DNA of 64,000 nucleotides from DATARH01 sp036489765 (GTDB taxonomy: Bacteria; Pseudomonadota; Alphaproteobacteria; ATCC43930; CGMCC-115725). Where the stretch lies: assembly GCA_036489765.1 (NCBI GenBank), contig DASXFE010000132.1, positions 87,049 to 151,048 of the forward strand, given 5' to 3'. The position numbers and the translations under genes were made by a program. Below the pieces are notes generated by a model. That model did no database searches. It was not told the origin of the DNA and saw nothing but the letters and a program-made list of their open reading frames with translations. Below are positions 43,991 through 52,780 of the stretch, one piece after another (the first letter of the stretch is position 1; the number at the start of each line of letters is the position of its first letter).

Positions 43991-45967
43991 ATGGCCCGAT
44001 TTGCCTACAATGCGACCGCCGTTGTCGCTGCGCTCGTCGTCCTTTCGCTTCACCCGCCGTCCGCCGGCGCCGACGATCTCGTGCCGGGTCGAGCCCTGGC
44101 AGACGCCGGTGCCGGCACCAGCCAGCTCCAGCTACCGCCGGTCGTAGTCAGCGCGACCCTGTTGCCGACGCCCGAGGACCAGATCGGCAGCAGCGTCACG
44201 GTCATCACCAGCCAGGACATCGCGCAGAAGCAGCAGCGCACGCTGCCCGAGGTGCTCAACGACGTACCCGGGCTCAACGTCGTGCAGACCGGCAGCCCCG
44301 GCGGCCAAGCCTCGGTCTTCATCCGCGGCGCCAACGCGAACCACACCAAGGTGCTGATCGACGGCATCGACGTCAGCGACCCGAGCTCGGCCACCGGCGC
44401 CTTCGATTTCTCGCAGATCCTCGCCTCCGACATCCAGCAGGTCGAAGTGCTGCGCGGCCCGGCGAGCGGCCTTTACGGTTCGGACGCGATCGGCGGCGTC
44501 ATCGACGTCATCACCAAAGCCGGCTCGGGTCCGCCGCATGTCTACGGCTCGCTCGAAGGCGGCTCGTTCGACACGTTCAACCAGACCACCGGGCTCAGCG
44601 GCTCGGTCGGCCGGTTCAGCTACAATGTCGACTTCGCCCACTACCACTCGGGCGACACCGATGTGACGCCGTTCCCGCTGGTGGTGCCGGGACGGCCCTC
44701 GAATTCGGACTACTACGACAACAAGACCGTCTCGGCAAAGCTGGGCGCCCAGCTTACCGACGATCTCGATGTCGGCGCCGTGGCCCGCTACGTCGACACA
44801 AACCTGAACTCGACCCTGGACGATTTTCTCGGCCCCGAGGCGGCGCCGAGCTACAGCGACGATCACGAGTTGTTCAGCCGCGTCTTCGCGCACCTGAAAT
44901 CGTTCGACGGGCGGTTCGAGCAGACCCTCGGGCTCGCCTATACCGGATACTGGCGCCGGTTCTACGATCCCAACCCCGGCACGCTCGCCTTCGGCAACGA
45001 CCCGGCCGATTACCACGGCAACCGCGAAAAGCTCGACTGGAAGGGGACGCTGCACATGGTGCCGGGGGAAGACCTGGTCCTCGGCGCCGAGCACGAGCTC
45101 GACCGGCTCAACAATACCAACCCCGCCTCCGCCCACCTCACCAACGACGCCGGCTTCCTGGAATTGCAGTCGGCGCTCAGCGAGCGCATCTTCAACTCGG
45201 CGAGCTTCCGCTACGACGACAACGGCACATTCGGCGGCCACCCGACCTTTCGGGAGGCGCCGGCCTATCTGATCCCCGAGACCGGGACCAAGCTAAAGGG
45301 CAGCGTCGGCACCGGGTTCAAGGCGCCGACCCTCGACGTGCTCTACGACAGCTTTCCCGCCTTCGGCTTCTTCGCCAACCCGAACCTCCAGCCGGAAACG
45401 AGCGTCGGCTACGATTTCGGCTTCGAAGAATCGTTATGGAACGGGCAGGTGCAGTTTGGCAGCACCTACTTCCACAACGACATCAAAAATCTGATCCAGT
45501 CCAACCTGAACTTCACGACCGACATCAACATCGGCCAGGCAACCACTTATGGATTCGAGAATTTTATCTCGTACAAGCCGTGGGACACGCTGACCCTGCG
45601 GGCCGATTATACCTATACGATGGCCAACGACGACACGACGCACACCGAACTTCTCCAGCGCCCAAAGCACAAGGTGAGCTTCGATGCCAGATGGCAGGCG
45701 ACGCCTGCCCTGTCGTTCACGGCCAGCGCGGTCTATACGGGGAAATGGTCCGACATCAATCGCGACGGGACCGCGACGGGCCTCTTCGCGACGCCCTTTA
45801 CGCTCGTGAACCTGACCGGGAGCTACGATCTCGGGCACGGCATCACGCTGTTCGCGCGGATCAACAACCTGCTCGACCGGCATTACCAGCAGCCGCTCGG
45901 GTTCGAGCATCAGGGGCTCGGCGTGTTCGGGGGCGTCAAGGTCGCCTTCGACACACCGACGCTGTGA
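43991..45967 (+). CDS. btuB: TonB-dependent vitamin B12 receptor BtuB
   Basis: From MARFAYNATAVVAALVVLSL this is 658 residues with a signal peptide. A TonB-box-like LPPVVVSATLLPTPEDQIGS leads to a plug domain (TLPEVLNDVPGLNVVQTGSP, SVFIRGANANHTKVLIDGID) and a 22-strand-type barrel ending in a terminal aromatic region. The upstream cobalamin riboswitch supports B12 as substrate. Three further genes follow at short spacing. Confidence 0.93.
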   Translation: MARFAYNATAVVAALVVLSLHPPSAGADDLVPGRALADAGAGTSQLQLPPVVVSATLLPTPEDQIGSSVTVITSQDIAQKQQRTLPEVLNDVPGLNVVQTGSPGGQASVFIRGANANHTKVLIDGIDVSDPSSATGAFDFSQILASDIQQVEVLRGPASGLYGSDAIGGVIDVITKAGSGPPHVYGSLEGGSFDTFNQTTGLSGSVGRFSYNVDFAHYHSGDTDVTPFPLVVPGRPSNSDYYDNKTVSAKLGAQLTDDLDVGAVARYVDTNLNSTLDDFLGPEAAPSYSDDHELFSRVFAHLKSFDGRFEQTLGLAYTGYWRRFYDPNPGTLAFGNDPADYHGNREKLDWKGTLHMVPGEDLVLGAEHELDRLNNTNPASAHLTNDAGFLELQSALSERIFNSASFRYDDNGTFGGHPTFREAPAYLIPETGTKLKGSVGTGFKAPTLDVLYDSFPAFGFFANPNLQPETSVGYDFGFEESLWNGQVQFGSTYFHNDIKNLIQSNLNFTTDINIGQATTYGFENFISYKPWDTLTLRADYTYTMANDDTTHTELLQRPKHKVSFDARWQATPALSFTASAVYTGKWSDINRDGTATGLFATPFTLVNLTGSYDLGHGITLFARINNLLDRHYQQPLGFEHQGLGVFGGVKVAFDTPTL

Positions 45968-45994
45968 CCGCCACGCCGTGAAAGGGAGCGGGTG

Positions 45995-46789
45995 ATGTTT
46001 CCTCCAGAACGGATCGTCTGCCTCACCGAGGAGACCGTCGAGACGCTGTACCTGCTCGGCGAAGAGGACCGCATCGTCGGGGTGTCGGGGTATTGCGTGC
46101 GCCCGCCCCAGGCCCGCCGGGACAAGCCGCGCGTCTCGGCCTTCACCTCGGCCGACATCCCGAAGATCCTCGGCCTCGAGCCCGACCTCGTCCTCGCCTT
46201 CTCCGACCTCCAGGCCGATATCGTCGCGGCGCTGGTCAGGCACGGCGTCGCCGTCCATGCCTTCAACCAGCGCAGTTTGGCCGAGATCTTCGACATGGTC
46301 CGGATGCTCGGCGCAATGATCGGCGCGCCGCAAAAGGGAGCAGACCTCGCAGCGAGGCTCGAAGCCGAGGTGGCCGCCGCCCGGGCGCGGGCGGGGCAGC
46401 GGCAGCGCCGGCCGCTCGTCTACTTCGAGGAATGGGACGAGCCGATGATCTCGGGCATCGCTTGGGTCTCGGAGCTGATCGAAACCGCCGGCGGCAGCGA
46501 CATCTTCGGCGACCGCGCGGCCGAAAAGTCCGCCCGGGACCGGGTGGTCACGATGCCCGAGGTCGTCGCGCGCAAGCCGGACCTCATCATCGGCTCGTGG
46601 TGCGGCAAGAAGTTCCGCCCCGAGAAGGTCACGGCCCGTCCCGGGTTCGATCAGGTGCCGGCCGTCGCCAACAACGCGGTTCACGAGATCAAGTCGCCGC
46701 TGATCCTGCAGCCGGGGCCGGCGGCGATCATCGCCGGCCTCCCCATCCTGGAACGCCTGATCGGCGATGTCGCGGGAGCAAGCCCATGA
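45995..46789 (+). CDS. BtuF-like cobalamin-binding protein without a signal peptide
   Basis: This 264-residue class III binding-protein fold starts MFPPERIVCLTEETVETLYL. It has GYCVRPPQARRDKPRVSAFT, ADIPKILGLEPDLVLAFSDL, and a second lobe with IIGSWCGKKFRPEKV and ILQPGPAAIIAGLPIL. No signal peptide is present at this start (AAGGGAG fits it), although family members normally work in the periplasm. It follows btuB by 27 bp. No BtuC or BtuD gene lies nearby. It may be a cytosolic corrinoid-binding protein, or be exported by another route. Confidence 0.8.
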   Translation: MFPPERIVCLTEETVETLYLLGEEDRIVGVSGYCVRPPQARRDKPRVSAFTSADIPKILGLEPDLVLAFSDLQADIVAALVRHGVAVHAFNQRSLAEIFDMVRMLGAMIGAPQKGADLAARLEAEVAAARARAGQRQRRPLVYFEEWDEPMISGIAWVSELIETAGGSDIFGDRAAEKSARDRVVTMPEVVARKPDLIIGSWCGKKFRPEKVTARPGFDQVPAVANNAVHEIKSPLILQPGPAAIIAGLPILERLIGDVAGASP

Positions 46790-46864
46790 CTGGGCTTCGC
46801 CGCGACAAACCGGTAAGCTGCTCGCCGGCCTCGGTGATTCCGATCTTGGGATCAGGCCGACAGG

Positions 46865-47449
46865 ATGACCATGAGCACGCCGATCCAGCCGCAGCGCCAG
46901 ATCGAACCCGACGGAGCGCCGGTCGATGTCTTTGCGCTGCCGACCGACGAGGCGAGCCTCGAAAAGCTGCTGCGCTGCCTCTTTACCGAGCATTGGCAGC
47001 ACATCACCTTCGGCCCGCTGATCCAGGGCGCGGCGTGGGAGATGAAGGCGGCGCAGGCGCCCGACCGCGTCGGCATGATGGACGGTTATCTGACGATCGC
47101 GTTCGGGGTGCCGCATTTCCACATCTGCATCGGCGAGCACAAGGGCACCCGCGCGAACCCGGTCTCGCCCGAATTGGCGCATCACCGCCGCACCGCACGG
47201 GCGGAGCTCTATCGCCGGATCAGCCGCGACGGCTCGCCGGTATCGTGGGGCCTCCGGCTCTTCAACGGCAAAGGCGAGCAGCAGGTCACCGTGCTGCTCC
47301 CCAACCCGTTCCTCGACGGCGACGACAACATCCTCCGCCCGCCGGACTGGTCGCGGCTCGATCTATGGGACCAGCTACGCGCCGAATGGCTCGGTATGCC
47401 CGACCCCGACCCGGTCGACCGCTCCGGCAAGGGTTTCCGACACGACTGA
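46865..47449 (+). CDS. Unknown protein in the cobalamin-riboswitch cluster
   Basis: This 194-residue soluble protein is not one I can name. It has a His-containing segment FGVPHFHICIGEHKGTRANP, then HHRRTARAELYRRI, SWGLRLFNGKGEQQVTVLLP and PPDWSRLDLWDQLRAEWLGM. The His/Cys cluster could bind metal or a corrinoid. Its position, third behind the B12 riboswitch and 24 bp before a membrane protein gene, suggests a role in cobalamin or cobalt handling; this is inference from context only. Confidence 0.65.
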   Translation: MTMSTPIQPQRQIEPDGAPVDVFALPTDEASLEKLLRCLFTEHWQHITFGPLIQGAAWEMKAAQAPDRVGMMDGYLTIAFGVPHFHICIGEHKGTRANPVSPELAHHRRTARAELYRRISRDGSPVSWGLRLFNGKGEQQVTVLLPNPFLDGDDNILRPPDWSRLDLWDQLRAEWLGMPDPDPVDRSGKGFRHD

Positions 47450-47473
47450 CCGATTCCAGAAGGACGCATCGCA

Positions 47474-48022
47474 ATGCCTGACCCGACCTCCGCCTTCGCC
47501 ACCGGCAACCGCCGCCTGTTGTGGGCAGGGCTGCTGCTCGCCGCGAGCCTCCTCTTCACCCTCGGCTTCGCTTGCGCGGTGCCGTTCGCCGCATTCGGCG
47601 CCATCGCCGCGATGACCCTGCCCCGCCGCGACGCGCTGCTGGTCGTGATCGCGCTCTGGCTGGTCAACCAGATCGCCGGCTTTACGATTCTGCATTACCC
47701 GTGGGACGCCATGACGCTCGCCTGGGGGCCGATCTTCGGCGCGGTCGCAGTCGCCAGCACGCTCGCGGCGCGGGCGGCGACCCGCAACGGCGGCCTCGTC
47801 CAGGCCGCACTCGCCGGCTTCGCCGCCGCCTTCGTCGTCTACGAAGGCGCGCTCTACATCGTCTCGGCGACCGTCATGGGCGGCACCGAGATCTACACGC
47901 CGGCGATCATCGGCCGCATCCTGGCGATCAACGCCGCTGGCTTCGTCGCGCTGCTCGCCGCCAGCCTGCTGATCACGGCCGCCGGAGCGCATGTCCGCAT
48001 GTCGGGCGAGTACTCCGCCTGA
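47474..48022 (+). CDS. Small polytopic membrane protein in the cobalamin cluster
   Basis: The protein has 182 residues with five or six hydrophobic segments, for example LLWAGLLLAASLLFTLGFAC, PFAAFGAIAAMTL and LLVVIALWLVNQIAGFTIL. Size and topology resemble the substrate-specificity (S) subunits of ECF vitamin transporters, but no ECF ATPase or T subunit is nearby. It is the last gene of the riboswitch-led run. A role as an inner-membrane carrier for B12, or a precursor, is a hypothesis. Confidence 0.65.
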   Translation: MPDPTSAFATGNRRLLWAGLLLAASLLFTLGFACAVPFAAFGAIAAMTLPRRDALLVVIALWLVNQIAGFTILHYPWDAMTLAWGPIFGAVAVASTLAARAATRNGGLVQAALAGFAAAFVVYEGALYIVSATVMGGTEIYTPAIIGRILAINAAGFVALLAASLLITAAGAHVRMSGEYSA

Positions 48023-48029
48023 TAAACAG

Positions 48030-48998
48030 CTACTCGATGACGCGGTCGGCGCGGACCAGCACGTCCTGCGGGATGGTCCAGCCGAGTCGCGCCGCGGTGC
48101 GCGCGTTGACGACGAGCTCGAACTCGGTCGGCTGCTCGACCGGCAGGTCGCCGGGCCTGGCGCCCTTGAGGATACGGTCGACGTAGTACGCGGTACGCCG
48201 CATCAACGCCGCCTGCGGCGCGCCGTAGGTCATCAGCGCGCCGGCGTCGGCGAAGACTGCCCAGTCCGACACCGACGGCAACCCGGCCTGCATGGCCATC
48301 GGCACAATCTTGTCCTGATAGCCGGTAAAGATCGGCTGGACGACCACCGCCTCGCAGCCGTCGCGCTTCATGTCGGCAAAGAGGGCGGGATCGGTCCCCT
48401 CTGGCCCGTCGACGAGGCGGACCGACAGTTTGAGCTTCAATCGGTCGGCGGCCGCCTGCGTCTCGTGCACAAAGGTCTGGGCGTTCGGGTCCCTGGTCGA
48501 GCCGAGAAACCCGACCGCCGTGAGAGACGGCCTGATCTGGCGAAGCAGATCGAGCCGCTTGCCAGCAAGGTCGGTCATCAGCAGCGACACGCCGGTCGTG
48601 TTCCCGCCGGGATGGGCGAGGCTCGGCACGAGCCCGGTCGCCAACGCGTTGGCGCAGTAGATGACGATGGGGATCGTCTGCGACGCCGCCTTGACGATAT
48701 GCGCGGCGGGCGTCGCCACGACGACGATCGCGTCGACCGGCTCGCCGACCAGCTTCTGCGCCATGCGCCGGGTCAGATCGGCGTCAGCGCCCGTGAAATA
48801 CGCCTCTACCTCGTAAGTCTTACCCTCGGTATAGCCGAGCTGCCGCATGCCCTCGCGGAAGCGGTCGAGGTCAGCCCGCATGCTCTCGGGGAACCAGCTC
48901 AGATAGCCGATCCGGGCTTTTCCGTCGGCCGCGAAGGCCCCGCGAGAGAGGCTGGAAAGTCCGCAGAGAACGAGGGCACCGAACTCGCGCCGGTTCAT
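48030..48998 (-). CDS. ABC-type substrate-binding protein (TrpX-like), orphan
   Basis: The protein has 322 residues from MNRREFGALVLCGLSSLSRG (signal or Tat-like, cut near AFAADG). The body is the ABC_sub_bind (PF04392-like) fold: YLSWFPESMRADLDRFREGM, VDAIVVVATPAAHIVKAA, PSLAHPGGNTTGVSLLM and AGALMTYGAPQAALMRRTAY. Members bind tryptophan or other small organics. No permease or ATPase gene accompanies it; it starts two bases after pntB on the same strand, so it is probably co-transcribed with the transhydrogenase genes. Confidence 0.85.
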   Translation of the reverse strand: MNRREFGALVLCGLSSLSRGAFAADGKARIGYLSWFPESMRADLDRFREGMRQLGYTEGKTYEVEAYFTGADADLTRRMAQKLVGEPVDAIVVVATPAAHIVKAASQTIPIVIYCANALATGLVPSLAHPGGNTTGVSLLMTDLAGKRLDLLRQIRPSLTAVGFLGSTRDPNAQTFVHETQAAADRLKLKLSVRLVDGPEGTDPALFADMKRDGCEAVVVQPIFTGYQDKIVPMAMQAGLPSVSDWAVFADAGALMTYGAPQAALMRRTAYYVDRILKGARPGDLPVEQPTEFELVVNARTAARLGWTIPQDVLVRADRVIE

Positions 48999-49000
48999 GG

Positions 49001-50398
49001 CTACTCGAGCGCCTTGACGATTTCCTCGCACATCTTCTTCGCGTCGCCGAACAGCATCATCGTGTTGTCGCGGAAGAAGAGTTCGTTTTCGACGCCGGCG
49101 TAGCCCGAGGCCATCGAACGCTTGATGAAGAGGACGGTCTTGGCGCGCTCGACGTCGAGGATCGGCATGCCGTAGATCGGCGAGGCGTGGTCGGTCTTGG
49201 CCGCCGGATTGGTGACGTCGTTGGCGCCGATCACAAAGGCGACATCGGTCGACGGGAAATCGCGGTTGATTTCGTCGAGCTCGAGGACCTCGTCATACGG
49301 CACGTTGGCCTCGGCGAGGAGCACGTTCATGTGCCCCGGCATCCGGCCCGCGACCGGGTGGATCGCATAGCGCACGTTGACCCCGTCCTTGATCAGGATG
49401 TCCGCCATCTCGCGGAGCGCATGCTGGGCCTGGGCCACCGCCATGCCATAGCCGGGCACGACGATGACCGAGCCGGCGTTCTTCAAAATGAACGCGGCGT
49501 CCTCTGCGCTCCCCGATTTGACCAGCTTGTCGCCGCTCCCGCCGCCCGAGGCGGCCGCGGCGACACCCTCGCCACCGAACCCGCCCAGGATCACGTTGAA
49601 GATCGAGCGGTTCATCCCCTTGCACATGATGTAGCTGAGGATCGCGCCCGACGAGCCGACGAGGGCGCCGGTGATGATCAGAAGGCTGTTCGACAGCGTG
49701 AACCCGATGCCGCAGGCCGCCCACCCCGAATACGAGTTCAGCATCGAGATGACGACGGGCATGTCGGCGCCGCCGATCGGCAGGATCAGAAGGAACCCGA
49801 AGGCCAGCGCCAGGACCACCAGCAGCCAGAAGATCACCGGCGACTCGCTGACGCAGAACAGCACGATCAGCGCGATGATCGCGGCACCGAGCGCGGCGTT
49901 GAGCACGTGCTGGCCGGGGAAGACCAGCGGCTTTCCCGTGACGAGCCCCTGCAGTTTGGCAAAGGCGACGATTGAGCCGGTAAAGGTGATCGCGCCGATG
50001 GTCAGCCCGATCCCCATCTCGATGAGGCTCGCCGGGTGGATATGGCCGGGCGCGCCGATCCCATAGGCCTGCGGCGCGGTAAAAGCCGCGCAGGCGACGC
50101 AGACCGCCGAGAGGCCGACGAGGCTGTGAAACGCCGCGACGAGTTGCGGCAGCGCCGTCATCTGGATCTGGCGCGCGATATACGTGCCGACCGCACCGCC
50201 GATAACGAGCCCCAGGATGATGAGCCAATAGCTCACCACCTCCGGCGACGCGAGCGTCGTGACGATGGCGATGACCATCCCGGCGATGCCGAAATAGTTG
50301 CCGTTTCGCGCCGTATCGGGCGACGACAGGCCCCGGAGGGCCATGATGAAGCAGATTGAGGCGACCAGATAGAGGAGCGCCGACAGGCTTTCGCTCAC
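49001..50398 (-). CDS. pntB: NAD(P) transhydrogenase subunit beta PntB
   Basis: The GTG start (VSESLSALLYLVASICFIMA) gives 465 residues, the usual PntB length. The N-terminal half has about nine membrane helices; the C-terminal NADP-binding domain III has VIVVPGYGMAVAQAQHALRE, VRYAIHPVAGRMPGHMNVLL and DVAFVIGANDVTNPAA. With PntAA and PntAB it uses the proton gradient to make NADPH from NADH. The three genes are closely spaced (10-11 bp). Confidence 0.95.
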   Translation of the reverse strand: MSESLSALLYLVASICFIMALRGLSSPDTARNGNYFGIAGMVIAIVTTLASPEVVSYWLIILGLVIGGAVGTYIARQIQMTALPQLVAAFHSLVGLSAVCVACAAFTAPQAYGIGAPGHIHPASLIEMGIGLTIGAITFTGSIVAFAKLQGLVTGKPLVFPGQHVLNAALGAAIIALIVLFCVSESPVIFWLLVVLALAFGFLLILPIGGADMPVVISMLNSYSGWAACGIGFTLSNSLLIITGALVGSSGAILSYIMCKGMNRSIFNVILGGFGGEGVAAAASGGGSGDKLVKSGSAEDAAFILKNAGSVIVVPGYGMAVAQAQHALREMADILIKDGVNVRYAIHPVAGRMPGHMNVLLAEANVPYDEVLELDEINRDFPSTDVAFVIGANDVTNPAAKTDHASPIYGMPILDVERAKTVLFIKRSMASGYAGVENELFFRDNTMMLFGDAKKMCEEIVKALE

Positions 50399-50408
50399 AG
50401 CAGCCCCG

Positions 50409-50816
50409 CTATCTCTTGCGCTGGAACATCTGCAGCATTCGCTGCGTGACGATGAACCCGCCGAAGATGTTGACTGCGGCAAGGGTCACGGCGACGAAGC
50501 CCATGATCTTGGCAAAGCTGATCCCGGTCGGGCCGGCCGCGAGCAGCGCGCCGACAATGATCACGCTCGACACGGCGTTGGTGACGCTCATCAGCGGCGA
50601 ATGCAGGGCCGGGGTGACGCGCCAGACGACGTAGTAACCGACAAAGACAGCGAGCACGAAGACGGTCAGCTCGAACACGAACGGCGACGCGCCGTGCGGC
50701 GCCTGCTGGCTCGCCAGCGCCAAATTGTTCGCGAGGTCGCGAAGCTGGTTGGCAAGCTGCTGGGCGTTGCCGGCAAGCTCGGCGGCCTGCGGGGCGAAGG
50801 CGGTGGGATCGGCCAT
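50409..50816 (-). CDS. pntAB: NAD(P) transhydrogenase subunit alpha, part 2 (PntAB)
   Basis: This 135-residue protein has an Ala/Gln-rich N-terminus and three membrane helices (FVFELTVFVLAVFVGYYVVW, VIIVGALLAAGPTGISFAKI, FVAVTLAAVNIFGGFIV). It is the membrane part of the alpha chain, separate here as in other alphaproteobacteria. Confidence 0.93.
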   Translation of the reverse strand: MADPTAFAPQAAELAGNAQQLANQLRDLANNLALASQQAPHGASPFVFELTVFVLAVFVGYYVVWRVTPALHSPLMSVTNAVSSVIIVGALLAAGPTGISFAKIMGFVAVTLAAVNIFGGFIVTQRMLQMFQRKR

Positions 50817-50827
50817 CGGGGCTCCGG

Positions 50828-51976
50828 TCAGCTCGCGGCGGCGGGTTCGGGGAGGAGCGCGGGATTGACGACCTTGCCGTCCATCGTCAACAGCGTCGCC
50901 TTGATGATCTCGTCGGATTGGTCGACCCGGAATTTGTTTTCCTGATCGAAGAGGAGGCGCAGGAAGGACAACACGTTGCGGGCGTAAAGCATGCTGGCGT
51001 CGACCGCGATCCGCGACGGCATGTTCGGGTGGCCGACGATCTTGACCCCGTTGGCGCTGGTCACGGTCGAGCCCGCAACGCTGCCCTCGACATTGCCCCC
51101 CGCCTCGACCGCGAGGTCGATGATGACCGATCCCGGCGCCATCACCGCGACCATGTCGGCGCTCAGCAGGATCGGCGCCTTGCGGCCGGGAATGAGCGCG
51201 GTGCAGATCACGATGTCGGTGCGTTTCAAGGCCTCGGTGACCTTCTCGCGCTGCCGGCGCTGGTAGTCCTCGCCCATCTCGCGGGCGTAGCCGCCGGCCG
51301 TCTCGGCGCTCTTCGCGGCCTCTGCGTCGACGGTGATGAATGTCGCGCCGAGGCTCTCGACCTGTTCCTTGGCGGCGGCGCGGACATCGGTCGCCGAGAC
51401 GATCGCGCCCAGCCGCCGCGCCGTCGCGATCGCCTGCAATCCGGCGACCCCGGCGCCCATGATCAGCGCGCGGGCGGCCTTGATCGTGCCGGCCGCGGTC
51501 ATCATCATCGGAAAGGCGCGGCCGAACTCGGCGGCCGCGTCGACGACGGCCTTGTACCCGGCGAGATTGGCCTGCGACGACAGCACGTCCATGGTCTGCG
51601 CACGGGTGATGCGCGGCACGAGCTCGAGCGCGAAGGCGTTGACCCCAGCCTGGGCATAGGCCTCGACCTCGGTCCTGTTCTGGGTCGGCGACAGGAGGCC
51701 GATCAGCGTCGCGCCGCGCTTGAACTGCGAGATCTCGCTCTCTTCGGGCCGCTGCACCTTGAGCACAACATCGGCGTCGCCGAGCGCGGACGCCTCGTCG
51801 GCGGCAATCGTGGCGCCCGCGGCTTCATAGGCGGAATCGAAAAAGCCGGCCGCGGCACCGGCGCCGGCCTCGACCGAAACGCCGAGCCCCAGCCCGACCA
51901 TCTGCTTCACCGTGTCCGGCGTGGCCGCGACGCGGCGCTCGTGCGCGCGCCGTTCCTTGACGATGGCGACCTTCAT
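50828..51976 (-). CDS. pntAA: NAD(P) transhydrogenase subunit alpha, part 1 (PntAA)
   Basis: The protein has 382 residues, starting MKVAIVKERRAHERRVAATP. The NAD-binding domain I is of the alanine dehydrogenase/PNT type, with RALIMGAGVAGLQAIATARR (GxGxxG) and GAIVSATDVRAAAKEQVESL. It is the first gene of the pntAA-AB-B operon and is divergent from the ECF sigma gene. Confidence 0.95.
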   Translation of the reverse strand: MKVAIVKERRAHERRVAATPDTVKQMVGLGLGVSVEAGAGAAAGFFDSAYEAAGATIAADEASALGDADVVLKVQRPEESEISQFKRGATLIGLLSPTQNRTEVEAYAQAGVNAFALELVPRITRAQTMDVLSSQANLAGYKAVVDAAAEFGRAFPMMMTAAGTIKAARALIMGAGVAGLQAIATARRLGAIVSATDVRAAAKEQVESLGATFITVDAEAAKSAETAGGYAREMGEDYQRRQREKVTEALKRTDIVICTALIPGRKAPILLSADMVAVMAPGSVIIDLAVEAGGNVEGSVAGSTVTSANGVKIVGHPNMPSRIAVDASMLYARNVLSFLRLLFDQENKFRVDQSDEIIKATLLTMDGKVVNPALLPEPAAAS

Positions 51977-52201
51977 CGCGCTACCGTTCTGCTCGCCGTT
52001 CTGTTGCGAAGACGGCGGGACTTATGCTCCCCAACGTGTGTTTTGTGAAGAGATTAGTGCCGCAGTGCGGCGATGCGCGCCTATGCTTTCGCCACAATTT
52101 GCCGGCGTGGTACAGTCAGCCGCCTTAATCCAGTTGAACGGCGGGGCCGCCGCAAGTACCTGGGGTTTCACCCCCCGGGGAATAAAACATGAGGAGCCGC
52201 G

Positions 52202-52780
52202 TTGTCGGAACGTCTGGAGTATGCGGAACCGGCGGTCCGCCGGGTCGGGAACGACCCCGGAGGCTCCCGGTTCGGCGATCGTCTGGTCGCGGTCCTGCCG
52301 CGCCTGCGCCGCTTTGCCCGCGGCCTGGCGCGGTCGGCGAACGAGGCGGACGATCTCGTCCAGGCGGCATGCGAGCGCGCGCTAGCACGGGAGCATCAAT
52401 TTCAGGAGGGCACGCGGTTCGACAGCTGGATGTTCCGCATCGTGCAGACGATCTGGATCGATCAGCTCAGGGCGCGCGAAGTTCGCAAGGAGGATGGCGA
52501 GATCGCCGAGGAACGGATGGGATCGAGCGAATCGGTACGGCGGGCCGAGGCACGTTTGGCCTTGGCCGAGGTCAAGCGGGCGGTCGACCGCCTGCCGCCG
52601 GACCAGCGCGCGACCCTGATGCTGGTGACGGTGGAGGGGCTCAGCTACAAGGAGGCGGCGGAGGTCGTCGGCGTGCCGATGGGCACGATCATGAGCCGAC
52701 TGGCCCGTGCCCGCATCGCCTTGCAGCAGCACCTCGACGCCGGCGCCGGCGGGAGTACGCAGCATGCTGACGCGCAGTGA
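52202..52780 (+). CDS. ECF-type RNA polymerase sigma factor
   Basis: The 192-residue protein begins at TTG (MSERLEYAEPAVRRVGNDPG), with GAGGAG six bases ahead. Region 2 is seen as NEADDLVQAACERALAREHQ and FDSWMFRIVQTIWIDQLRAR, and region 4 as LPPDQRATLMLVTVEGLSYK and AAEVVGVPMGTIMSRLARAR. It overlaps the anti-sigma gene by 17 bases. The regulon is unknown; the nearby bfr/bfd genes and two-component system are candidates only by position. Confidence 0.9.
   Translation: MSERLEYAEPAVRRVGNDPGGSRFGDRLVAVLPRLRRFARGLARSANEADDLVQAACERALAREHQFQEGTRFDSWMFRIVQTIWIDQLRAREVRKEDGEIAEERMGSSESVRRAEARLALAEVKRAVDRLPPDQRATLMLVTVEGLSYKEAAEVVGVPMGTIMSRLARARIALQQHLDAGAGGSTQHADAQ

Noticed and set aside
43975..45981. 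Long Arg-rich frame running parallel to btuB
   Set aside because: It is btuB read one base off; no TonB box, plug or barrel signatures occur in it.
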